From positions 62,001-126,000 of the forward strand of contig JALOPI010000003.1 of NCBI GenBank assembly GCA_025453975.1: a stretch of 64,000 bases of DNA. The letters are read 5' to 3'. Numbering within the stretch: position 1 is the stretch's first letter; the number at the start of each line of letters is the position of its first letter. This DNA comes from Syntrophobacteraceae bacterium (GTDB lineage: Bacteria; Desulfobacterota; Syntrophobacteria; Syntrophobacterales; Syntrophobacteraceae). The notes beneath the pieces are model-generated. The model saw only the letters and a program-made list of their open reading frames with translations, did not search any database and was not told the DNA's origin. The position numbers were made by a program, and so were the translations under genes. Shown here in pieces: positions 25,608-33,602 of this stretch.

Positions 25608-27092
25608 CTACTTGAGCAGCACCGGCATTCCCATGAAGGGCCAGATGAAGTAGCAAAAGACCGACAGGAGGGCCATGAGAATGATGCTGGGAACCCAGCC
25701 GGCAATGAAGAATTCCCCGGCGGTGAACTGCCTGCTCTCGTAGGCGATGGCGTTGGGCGCCGCGCCGATGAGCAGGTTGAAGGGCATGCCCGCCGTGGCC
25801 AGGGACGCAAAGAAAATGACGTGGGGCGCCACGCCCAGGTAGCCGGCGATGACCAGCGAGATGGGCAGCGTGATGGCGATGGCCGCCACGTTCATGATGA
25901 AGTTGGTCAGGCAGAGGACGAAGAAGGCGATGGCCACCACAAAAAGAAGCCAGGGGGCGTGCTGGAACCAGCTCACCCAGCTCACGGCCATCCACTCGGC
26001 GGCCTTGGTGTCGTAGAGGCAGTAGCCGATGCTCATGGCCCCTCCGAAGAGCAGGATGATGTTCCAGGGAATGCCCTCCATCTCCTCCACCCGCAGGACC
26101 CTGAGGAGGAAGAACCCCAGGGTGGACACCATCATGATGGCTGCCCGGTCCATATCCTTGAAGAAGGGAATGGGGGAGAAGGACTTCATCATGAAGAGGC
26201 CCAGAACCACCGCCACCATGACGAGGACCAGCTTTTCGCTCTTGTTCATGGGCCCCAGCTGCTGGCTCAGAACGTGGACCCGCTCCCGAAGGCCTTCGAT
26301 GCGCGCCTTCTCGGGCTTGAAGAAAACGATGACCACCAGCCAGATGGCGAGGACCATGATGAGACCCAGGGGGGCCATGTAGTACGACAGCTCGAAGAAC
26401 CCGATCTCCGTTCCGCCCGTGAACTTCTTGAACATCCCGGCCGCCGCCACTCCGCGCGCCGCCCCCAGGTAAGTGATGATGGAGCCCGCCCCCGCCGTCC
26501 ACGCCATGCCGATGAAGAGCCCCTTGCCGAAACGGCTGGGCTCGTCCGTGTCGCTGTAGAGGGAGTGGATGGCCATGAGAAGCGGGAACAGCGCCGCGGC
26601 GACGGCAGTGTGCGCCATGAGAAGCGTCATGCCCGTCACGATGATGAAGGTGCCGAGGAGGATGAAGCTGGTGTTTTCCCCCACCACCCCGAGCATCTTG
26701 TAGGCCATGCGCCGGGTGAGGCCCGAATGGGAGAAGGCGAGCCCCATGACGACGGAGCCGAAGATGAACCACACCGACGGATCGAAGAAGTCTTTCAGGG
26801 CCTGGTCCGAGGTTCTGATGTGGAAAATGACCTGAAACAGCCCGATGGCGATGGCCGTGGCCCCGATGGGCATGACCTCGAAGATCCACCAGACCGCCGC
26901 CATGAGGAACAGGCCCAGAGCCATCCTGCCCTGGGACGGCAGCGGGAAGTGCTTGCCGGCGGGATCCACCGCGTCGGGTAATTCATTCATGAAATAGAAC
27001 AGAAAAAACAAGGCCAGGCCGAGTACGATAAAAGCCGTTCTCTTCCAATCCAAGGCAGCCTTCCCGGAGGCTGCAATCACCTGTTCAGCCAT
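25608..27092 (-). CDS. SLC13/DASS-family sodium-dependent anion symporter
   Basis: A 494-residue polytopic carrier of the divalent anion:Na+ symporter family. It shows VWWIFEVMPIGATAIAIGLF near the N-terminus, ALFPLLMAIHSLY, and the C-terminal half NFIMNVAAIAITLPISLVIA and AGMPFNLLIGAAPNAIAYES, which corresponds to the second SNT-like motif region. Substrates in the family include sulfate, thiosulfate and dicarboxylates; in a sulfate reducer sulfate is a reasonable inference, not shown here. ATG 27092 has GAGGAG eight bases upstream, preferred over GTG 27101. A CBS protein is encoded 145 bases upstream. Confidence 0.9.
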   Translation of the reverse strand: MAEQVIAASGKAALDWKRTAFIVLGLALFFLFYFMNELPDAVDPAGKHFPLPSQGRMALGLFLMAAVWWIFEVMPIGATAIAIGLFQVIFHIRTSDQALKDFFDPSVWFIFGSVVMGLAFSHSGLTRRMAYKMLGVVGENTSFILLGTFIIVTGMTLLMAHTAVAAALFPLLMAIHSLYSDTDEPSRFGKGLFIGMAWTAGAGSIITYLGAARGVAAAGMFKKFTGGTEIGFFELSYYMAPLGLIMVLAIWLVVIVFFKPEKARIEGLRERVHVLSQQLGPMNKSEKLVLVMVAVVLGLFMMKSFSPIPFFKDMDRAAIMMVSTLGFFLLRVLRVEEMEGIPWNIILLFGGAMSIGYCLYDTKAAEWMAVSWVSWFQHAPWLLFVVAIAFFVLCLTNFIMNVAAIAITLPISLVIAGYLGVAPHVIFFASLATAGMPFNLLIGAAPNAIAYESRQFTAGEFFIAGWVPSIILMALLSVFCYFIWPFMGMPVLLK

Positions 27093-27237
27093 GGCAAACA
27101 CTCCTCGTTCTTAGTGGCGTCGTGGGTTTTGAGGAGCCAGCCGCGCTCCACTCTTCCTCTCGGAGGATCTCCCTCCACCCGTGGAGCCCCAGGATACAGC
27201 CCTCGGGATTTTCGGCCTTCGCCGGCCTCCGTGCCGC

Positions 27238-27792
27238 TCAGATGAGGCAGGCCTCGATGGCGCTGCAGATTTTCCTGAAGACGTCACTCAGACGGAGGAT
27301 GCCCACAACCTCCTCACCGCGGGTGACGAGAAGGGATTGATGGCGTCCCATGACCAGCTGATGGATGGCGGCGTCGAGTGTGTCGTCGGCATCCACCTGC
27401 TCCCCCGCGGTGGGCTGGAGCATGATGTCCCTGACCTTCAGCTCCGCCGCCTTTCGACAGAGTCCCTCCAGGGGTTTCCGCCACAGCCCGTAATAGTCGA
27501 TCATGGATTTGAGAAAGTCGGGGCTGAAACCGTATCGAGACGTGTCTCGGAGATTGCCCATCTGCTTGTAGCGTGGCTCCAGGGCCCAGAGCACCGTCCA
27601 CTGATCCAGCTTGCCGACCACGCGGCCGTTCCGGTCCAGCACCAGAACCGCCCGGTGCTTCTCCCGGTCGGCCTCCACCCGCCTGCGCGCCTCCTCAAGG
27701 GCTGCCACGGCATCGCCCAGGGTGGCGTCGTCGGAGACCGTGGCGTAATCGGCAAGGGGAACCATCAGTTCTTTCACGGATGTGGCTTGCAT
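27238..27792 (-). CDS. CBS-domain pair protein
   Basis: A 184-residue soluble protein with two CBS motifs. The first is VKELMVPLADYATVSDDATLGDAVAAL; the second is VRDIMLQPTAGEQVDADDTLDAAIHQLVMG followed by HQSLLVTRGEEVVGILRLSDVF. About 50 residues of linker (YKQMGNLRDTSRYGFSPDFL) separate them. CBS pairs bind adenine nucleotides and often gate transporters, which fits its place directly upstream of the DASS permease. Confidence 0.9.
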   Translation of the reverse strand: MQATSVKELMVPLADYATVSDDATLGDAVAALEEARRRVEADREKHRAVLVLDRNGRVVGKLDQWTVLWALEPRYKQMGNLRDTSRYGFSPDFLKSMIDYYGLWRKPLEGLCRKAAELKVRDIMLQPTAGEQVDADDTLDAAIHQLVMGRHQSLLVTRGEEVVGILRLSDVFRKICSAIEACLI

Positions 27793-27851
27793 GGATTCCT
27801 CCCGTCAGACATTGAATGAGCTTTCTGCTTCAAGACGAGACGAGACTTTGA

Positions 27852-28283
27852 CTAGCCCCAGCCCCGGGTCGTCATGATCCTTTGGATCTCGGCGCTCCTG
27901 ATGCGCTCCTCCTGCTCGCACTTGCGCTTGTAGGCCCTGACGAGCTTCTCGACCAGATCCCGGGCTTCCGCGGGCTTCATGAGAAAATCGAAGGCCCCCA
28001 GTCTCATGCCCTCCACGGCCGTTTCCACGGTGCCATGCCCCGTCAGCATGATCACCTCCACGATGGGGCTCGACTGCTTGATCTCCTGGAGCGTGGCGAT
28101 GCCGTCCTTTCCGGGCATCAGCACATCGAGCACGACGACATCGACGCTCCGCTCCGCGAGCACCTTCAGAGCCTCATCCCCGGAATAGGTCTTGGTCACC
28201 TCGAAGTCCCGGGACTCCAGTCTCTCGGCCAGAACGTCCGTGAGCTCCTTTTCGTCATCCACCAGCAGGACTCTGATCTTCAT
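27852..28283 (-). CDS. Stand-alone response regulator receiver protein
   Basis: A 143-residue receiver: LLVDDEKELTDVLAERLES, acceptor Asp in VVVLDVLMPGKDG, MLTGHGTVETAVEGMRLGAF and the Lys in FDFLMKPAE. The C-terminal helix is charged (RKCEQEERIRSAEIQRIM) and has no DNA-binding domain. It resembles the receiver at 22831-23262 almost throughout, so the two permease genes are framed by paralogous receivers. ATG 28283 has a purine-rich site (GAGGGGAGGATTTC). Confidence 0.92.
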   Translation of the reverse strand: MKIRVLLVDDEKELTDVLAERLESRDFEVTKTYSGDEALKVLAERSVDVVVLDVLMPGKDGIATLQEIKQSSPIVEVIMLTGHGTVETAVEGMRLGAFDFLMKPAEARDLVEKLVRAYKRKCEQEERIRSAEIQRIMTTRGWG

Positions 28284-28340
28284 GAAATCCTCCCCTCTGT
28301 CTGAATTGCGGCACCGGGACTCCCCAGCTCGTCGATATCC

Positions 28341-28715
28341 TCAATCCGGGCACAGGCCGGCAGCCCGCCTGAGGACGGAAACCAGCACCCCGATGTCCAC
28401 GGGCTTCTGGAGGTAATCGAAGGCCCCCAGGCGCATGGCCGTGTCGCGGTCCCTGGGCGATCCCTGTCCCGTGAGGATGATGACCTGGATCCCGGGGCAG
28501 ATCTGCCGCGTGCTTCGAAGCACCCCCAGGCCGTCGATGCCCGGCATTTTGAGGTCCAGCACCACCACATCGGGCTCCGCGCCCTCCAGGATGGCCAGGG
28601 CCTTCTCGCCGGAATGGGCCACCGCCACCTGGAAGCCGCGAGCCTCGAGCCGCTGGGATAGGGCCTGGAGGAGCGCCATTTCGTCATCAACGAGCAGGAC
28701 TTTGATGGGTGCCAT
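28341..28715 (-). CDS. Stand-alone response regulator receiver protein
   Basis: A 124-residue CheY-like protein: MAPIKVLLVDDEMALLQAL, acceptor Asp in VVVLDLKMPGIDG, Thr in IILTGQGSPRD, Lys in FDYLQKPVD. It lacks an output domain. It is more divergent than the two other receivers of this block. ATG 28715 with GAGGGA upstream is preferred over the extension to 28793. It is the first gene after the TGTMGGA repeat cluster and probably heads the receiver-CBS-permease operon. Confidence 0.9.
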   Translation of the reverse strand: MAPIKVLLVDDEMALLQALSQRLEARGFQVAVAHSGEKALAILEGAEPDVVVLDLKMPGIDGLGVLRSTRQICPGIQVIILTGQGSPRDRDTAMRLGAFDYLQKPVDIGVLVSVLRRAAGLCPD

Positions 28716-28840
28716 GGGTCCCTCGATTGCCGCGATCATGAGCGTCGAAGCCGTTGCGCCATGGTCAGGCCGGGCGAAGGCCTCGGCATCCACGTGCGAG
28801 GGGAGTATGCGTCAGGCGAAGGGAGGGGGGTATCGGGGTT

Positions 28841-28897
28841 TGTCGGATTTTTCTGTAGGAAGGGAGGGCGGTTGTTGTCGGTCTTCGTCCTACGACA
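28841..28897. promoter_or_regulatory. Cluster of TGTMGGW half-sites, putative binding region of the NarL-type regulator
   Basis: Four related heptamers lie in 57 bases: TGTCGGA (28841-28847), TGTAGGA (28854-28860), TGTCGGT (28876-28882) and, inverted, TCCTACGACA (28888-28897). The first two are 13 bases apart. The region lies between the end of the NarL-type gene and the start of the receiver/permease operon. An operator for that regulator is an inference from position and repetition. Confidence 0.4.
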
Positions 28898-28900
28898 CCA

Positions 28901-29527
28901 TCAGACCAGGCTGTTCCTTATGGCATAATGGGTGAGCTCGGCATTGGTCTTCATCCTCAGCTTTTCCAGAACCCGCGCCCGGTAAGTACTGATGGTCTTC
29001 ACGCTGAGGGCCAGCTCCTCGGCGATCTCGCTCACGGTGCGCCCCGACGCGATCATGCGGAGCACCTGGTACTCCCGGTCGGAGAGCGCCTCATGGGGCG
29101 GCCGCACCTGGGCATCGAGCTCGAAAGCCAGCTTCTCGGCCAGGGTGGCGCTCACGTAGCGCCCCCCTCCCAGCACTTTCTTGATCGCCTTGACGAGCTC
29201 CTCGGGAACATTCTCCTTGGTCATGTAGCCCGACGCCCCCGCCTTCAGGGACCGCACGGCGAACTGGTCCTCGGAGTGCATGCTGAGGATGAGAACGGGA
29301 AGCTTGGGACGCTGCAGCTTCAAATCTTTCAGGATATCGAGTCCGTTCCGGTCGGACAGGGTGATGTCGAGGACGACGATGTCCCAGTCGTCACGATCCA
29401 CGAGCTGAAGCAGCTCGCGGCCACTGCAGGCCTCGCCCAGGACGAGGGAATCGAACTCCTCCGAGAGGATCAGCTTCAGCCCCTGCCGAACGATGGCATG
29501 ATCATCCGCGACGAGAACTCTGATCAT
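28901..29527 (-). CDS. NarL/LuxR-family response regulator
   Basis: A 208-residue two-domain regulator. The receiver has VLVADDHAIVRQGLKLIL, acceptor Asp in DIVVLDITLSDRNG, SMHSEDQ and the Lys in ASGYMTKEN. The C-terminal LuxR-type helix-turn-helix is LSDREYQVLRMIASGRTVSE with LALSVKTISTYRARVLEKL. It follows the HisKA_3 kinase gene by 21 bases, a cognate pair. It is likely to act on the receiver/permease operon that starts next to it. Confidence 0.95.
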   Translation of the reverse strand: MIRVLVADDHAIVRQGLKLILSEEFDSLVLGEACSGRELLQLVDRDDWDIVVLDITLSDRNGLDILKDLKLQRPKLPVLILSMHSEDQFAVRSLKAGASGYMTKENVPEELVKAIKKVLGGGRYVSATLAEKLAFELDAQVRPPHEALSDREYQVLRMIASGRTVSEIAEELALSVKTISTYRARVLEKLRMKTNAELTHYAIRNSLV

Positions 29528-29548
29528 AAACGTTTCCAGGCTCCTGCC

Positions 29549-31762
29549 TCATCTCCCCAGGAGCGGAATGCGCACCGTGACCGTCGTGCCCACGCCGGGC
29601 ACCCCACGGATGGTGAACGCCCCCCCCAGGAGACTGGCCCTCTCCTGCATCCCGACCAGGCCCAGGGACCTGGAATGAAGACGCTCCTTCTCGGTGATCC
29701 CGCGGCCGTTGTCCCGAACCTCCAGAATCAGATCCCGGCCCTCCTCCCTCATGACCGTCGTCACCCGGGACGCCTGGGCGTGACGGGCCACGTTGGTCAG
29801 GATCTCCTGAAAGATGCGAAAGATGGAAGAAACCTGCCTGTCATAGAGATCCAGACCGTCGGGGAGCAAGGATAGCTCGCATTCAATGCCGGTGCGAGCC
29901 TGAAAGTCCATGGCCTGCCATTCGATGGCAGCCATCAGTCCCAGGCTGTCCAGAATGCCGGGCCTCAGCTCGGTGGCGATCCGCCGGACGGAGCTGACGA
30001 TCGTATCCACCAGCGCTCCCATGGACTCCACTTTCTTCGTCAGGGCAGCACCGGCAGCCGCGCCTCCCGCGTCCCCCAGCTTCCTTTCGACCCAGGACAG
30101 CTCCATCTTCAATCCCGTGAGACACTGCCCCAGCTCATCATGGATCTCCCGGGCGATGCGCGTCCGCTCCTCCTCACGCACCGTCTCGATGTGAGCCGCC
30201 AGGTCCCGAAGCTGCTGGCGGGAGCCCTTGAGCTGTGCTTCGGCCATCTTCGGCTCCGTGATGTCCAGGAGCACCCCCTGGAGGAACTGAGGCTTCCCCA
30301 GGCTGTCCTCCACGGTCACGGCCTCGTCTCGGATCCACAGCACCTCATCGGATCTGGAGAGCAGCCTGTACTCCGAATGCAGCTTCCCGGCGGCGTCCAT
30401 GACCCGATCGTGGCCGAAGTCGCCCAGGACCCGATCCCTGTCCTCGGGATGGATCCGGGCCGGCCAGAGGCCGGCATCGGCCAGCCACTCCTCTGGAGAG
30501 AACCCCAGGAGCGGCAGGACCTGGGGACTGATGTATATCGTGCCCTCCCGACGATTGAGCCGGGTCACGTAAGTCACCATGGGGATGTGCTCCACCAGGG
30601 ACCGGTACTTGATTTCGGCCTGGTGGAGCTGCATCGTCCGCTGCTCCAGGGACTCGGCCATTTCATCGAAGGAGCGGGCCATCATGCTAAGCTCGTCGCC
30701 GTCGTAGGGAGGCCCGATCCGGACCCCCAGGTTCCCCGACGCCAGATCCCGGGTGGCGGAGACGAGCCGGTGCACGGGACGCATGATGAAAAAATCCCCC
30801 CCGAACCAGGCGGCGAGAAGGCCCAGGACCCCCACCAGTCCCAGGGCGATCATGTTGCGCGCGAAGACCCGGTTCACCGGATCGAAGGCGGCCGCCTTGG
30901 AGAGACCGATGCTCACGAAGATCCTGGCGTTGGGGTCCGCCTTCACCGATGTGACCCCGTAAAGCCTCGTGACGCCGTCCAGACTGGCGGCCTCGACGAC
31001 GCTCTCCCCCTCCTGGGACATCAGGGCCTCCACCAGGGACTCATCGGGCATGAGGACGCCGACCCACTGCTCGGCCCCGGGGTAGCGAGCGAGGATCCTT
31101 CTCCGGTGATCCAGGACCAGCAGCGCCCCCCGAGCCGGCAGCTGGGCTTCCACCTCGAGCTGGTTGAACCACTCCAGGTCCAGGGAGGCGAACACCACCG
31201 ACTGCACCTGGCCCGAATCATCCAAAACCGGGTGGGCGAAGTTCATGGTGCCCTTGCCGGTGATACTGTCCAGCTGATACCCGCTGACCGCGAAACGCCG
31301 GGTGCCGAAGGCCCGCTGGAAATAGCCGCGGTCGGAAACGTTCACGGGCATCTCGAACGGAAGCGCGCTGCAGAACAGGCTCCCGTCCGAATCGATGACC
31401 CCCAGGTTGATATAATACGGATAATGCTTGATGAGACTGGCGAAGAGCTCCCGGCAGACTTCGCTGCTCGCATCGCGCACTTCCGAGAGCTGAGAGAGAC
31501 CCAGCAGGAGCTGCCGAGCCCCCTCGATCATCTGGACCAGGTCCCCGGCAGCCAGCCGCGTGAGGCGCAGGGCATTCTCCCGCACCTGCGCGCTCTGGAT
31601 CTGGCGCTCCTCGAGACCGGTGTGGAGCGTCATCCCCATGGCGGGAAGCACGGCGACAAGGACGAGGATGATCAGGCGACTGCGAAGAGTCGAGAAGGCG
31701 AGGCGGCTCAAGCGATGGAGCTTTCCAGACAGCAGACCCACGGCTCGTATCCCTGTTCGCAT
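29549..31762 (-). CDS. NarX-type sensor histidine kinase with periplasmic Cache, HAMP and PAS domains
   Basis: A 737-residue membrane kinase. TM1 (LIILVLVAVLPAMGMTL) is followed by a Cache-type periplasmic domain of about 230 residues, then TM2 (MIALGLVGVLGLLAAWFGGDFFI), HAMP (RPVHRLVSATRDLASGNLGV), PAS/PAC (YRSLVEHIPMVTYVTRLNRR), HisKA_3 with the phospho-His in IAREIHDELGQCLTGLKMEL, and HATPase_c (ILEVRDNGRGITEKE). Cache domains often sense small carboxylates, in keeping with the permeases downstream. Start uncertain: ATG 31762 has a poor ribosome site; a TTG at 31789 has GGGGG close by. Confidence 0.92.
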   Translation of the reverse strand: MRTGIRAVGLLSGKLHRLSRLAFSTLRSRLIILVLVAVLPAMGMTLHTGLEERQIQSAQVRENALRLTRLAAGDLVQMIEGARQLLLGLSQLSEVRDASSEVCRELFASLIKHYPYYINLGVIDSDGSLFCSALPFEMPVNVSDRGYFQRAFGTRRFAVSGYQLDSITGKGTMNFAHPVLDDSGQVQSVVFASLDLEWFNQLEVEAQLPARGALLVLDHRRRILARYPGAEQWVGVLMPDESLVEALMSQEGESVVEAASLDGVTRLYGVTSVKADPNARIFVSIGLSKAAAFDPVNRVFARNMIALGLVGVLGLLAAWFGGDFFIMRPVHRLVSATRDLASGNLGVRIGPPYDGDELSMMARSFDEMAESLEQRTMQLHQAEIKYRSLVEHIPMVTYVTRLNRREGTIYISPQVLPLLGFSPEEWLADAGLWPARIHPEDRDRVLGDFGHDRVMDAAGKLHSEYRLLSRSDEVLWIRDEAVTVEDSLGKPQFLQGVLLDITEPKMAEAQLKGSRQQLRDLAAHIETVREEERTRIAREIHDELGQCLTGLKMELSWVERKLGDAGGAAAGAALTKKVESMGALVDTIVSSVRRIATELRPGILDSLGLMAAIEWQAMDFQARTGIECELSLLPDGLDLYDRQVSSIFRIFQEILTNVARHAQASRVTTVMREEGRDLILEVRDNGRGITEKERLHSRSLGLVGMQERASLLGGAFTIRGVPGVGTTVTVRIPLLGR

Positions 31763-31859
31763 GGCCGGGGAAAAAGAACAGACCCGCAAGGGCCCCCTTC
31801 AAAGCGGCCCCTTCCATCTCATCCCCTCGTCGGCGCATGGTCGGAGCCCGCCAACGGCT

Positions 31860-33602
31860 TCACCCCGCCACACCGAGCCACATCAGGCCCAGAAGCCCGG
31901 AGCCCATGAGGATCGATTCCGCGAAGGTTTCAAAGAGGGGCTCCTCCTTGAACCGGGAGGAGCACGACTCCCGCAGCATCCACCCAAAGGCCGCCACCGC
32001 GGGCAGCAGGAGGATGGCAAACCCCGTGCCCAGGCCCACGAAAGGACCCGCCACCAGAGAGAGGATCAGCACACCCACGGCTCCCCACAGCACCCCGACG
32101 GTCCGGGCTTCCCCGATGGTCACGGCCAGCGTCTCCTTGCCCACCAGGCGGTCGCCCCGCACGGCCGCCAGGTCGAGGAGGGCCGTTCGCAGAAACACGA
32201 GCAGGAAGACCACCCAGGATCCGAACACCACTCGCCCGAATCCATCCAGAAGGCTCGGCAGGTGGGGCAGGAGCACCAGCATCACCGCCCAGGCCAGGGG
32301 GACAAACAGGGTCTTGGAAGTGGGGATCTCCCTCAGCTTGACCAGCGGGAGATCTCTCAGCGTATGGGGGAGGATCCTGGGCCCCGCATACAGAAATCCC
32401 AGCGTCACCAGGACCAGCATGGCCAGGAAGACCGGAATCCCCAGGTCCGTCGAAAGCCACAGGGCTCCAGCCGCCGCCCCGACGCTCAGGATGGCCAGGA
32501 CGTTCTTCCAGCGCTGGTAAAAGGCCGCCCGGCCCGGCTCGTTCAGCTCCACCGCGCCGCGATCCACGTACGCGTTGAAAGAGTGCATGGCAAACAGATA
32601 GAGGGCCGCCATGAGGCCGCTGGCAAACGTTCCCGGCAGCCCGGTCAGAGCCCGGGCGGCGAAGGAGAGCATGAGCGCCGCCAGGGGAACCCACCCATTG
32701 GCATAGGCCATGGTCCCCAGTCCGCGCCTCAGGCGCAGCCTGTAGTCGCCGTTCTCGGGCTCGATGGATTCCAGGAACTGGACCACGTCCCGAATGATCC
32801 AGCTCGGCGTGGACGCACCCGCCGAAACCCCCACCAGGTTGTAGCGGGCCATTTCCTGTCGATTCAAATCCGCCGGAGTTTCGATGTGATAGGTAGGGAT
32901 AGCCGCCTCACGGGCCACTTCCGACAAACGAACCGTGTTTCCGCTGTGATACCCCCCCACCACCACCATGGCCTCCACGCGCTCGCAGAGGCGGCGGACC
33001 TCGGCCTGCCGCTCATGGGTAGAGCCGCAGATGGTGTTCTTCACCACGCCGTGAGGATACCGCCGGGTGAACCGATCCTGGATCCTGCGGAACACCTCCT
33101 CGTTCTGGGTGGTCTGAGCCACCAGGAGCACCTTGTCCCAATGGACCGGGAGCTCGTCGATCTGCTCGGGCCTGTTGACCACGTGCCCACGCCCCTCGGC
33201 GTACCCGATGAGCCCAATGACCTCGGCGTGGTCGGCATCGCCGGCGATGATGGTGTGAAACCCGCGCCGGGCGTGCTGCTTGATGGCCGCATGCACCCTG
33301 GCCACCCGTTTACAGGTGGCGTCGAGGAGGGTCGCCCCCAGCTGGTGGAGGGTGTGCCGGTCCTGGGGCGGGATGCCGTGGGCCCGGATCACCACCTTCT
33401 TCTCCGCGCAGTCCTCGATGCGACTCACGGCATGAATTCCCTTCTCCTCCAATGTCGCCAGGACCTGGCGGTTGTGGATGAGAGGACCATAGGTGCAGAT
33501 GGATTCGTTGTGGCTCCGCTTCTGGATGGCCTCGAGGGTGATGTCGATGGCGTCCCTCACCCCCTTGCAGAACCCCGCCGTGTTCGCGACCAGGACTTTC
33601 AT
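31860..33602 (-). CDS. IspH (HMBPP reductase) fused to a UbiA-family prenyltransferase
   Basis: A 580-residue fusion. Residues 1-285 are IspH with the three 4Fe-4S cysteines C12 (AGFCKGV), C97 (LDATCKRV) and C192 (NTICGST), His43, His75 (RAHG), His125/Glu127 (DHAEV) and the GGYHSGNT motif. Residues 295-580 are membrane-embedded and UbiA-like: N343-x3-D347 in SFNAYVDRGAVELNE as the first diphosphate motif and DLAAVRGDRLVGKETLAVTI (D477, D484) as the second. The first part makes IPP/DMAPP; the second would transfer a polyprenyl chain. ATG overlaps the dusB stop (ATGA). mqnB-mqnD lie just beyond dusB, so a menaquinone (MqnP-like) role is an inference. The third acidic residue of motif 1 is Glu. 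Confidence 0.88.
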   Translation of the reverse strand: MKVLVANTAGFCKGVRDAIDITLEAIQKRSHNESICTYGPLIHNRQVLATLEEKGIHAVSRIEDCAEKKVVIRAHGIPPQDRHTLHQLGATLLDATCKRVARVHAAIKQHARRGFHTIIAGDADHAEVIGLIGYAEGRGHVVNRPEQIDELPVHWDKVLLVAQTTQNEEVFRRIQDRFTRRYPHGVVKNTICGSTHERQAEVRRLCERVEAMVVVGGYHSGNTVRLSEVAREAAIPTYHIETPADLNRQEMARYNLVGVSAGASTPSWIIRDVVQFLESIEPENGDYRLRLRRGLGTMAYANGWVPLAALMLSFAARALTGLPGTFASGLMAALYLFAMHSFNAYVDRGAVELNEPGRAAFYQRWKNVLAILSVGAAAGALWLSTDLGIPVFLAMLVLVTLGFLYAGPRILPHTLRDLPLVKLREIPTSKTLFVPLAWAVMLVLLPHLPSLLDGFGRVVFGSWVVFLLVFLRTALLDLAAVRGDRLVGKETLAVTIGEARTVGVLWGAVGVLILSLVAGPFVGLGTGFAILLLPAVAAFGWMLRESCSSRFKEEPLFETFAESILMGSGLLGLMWLGVAG

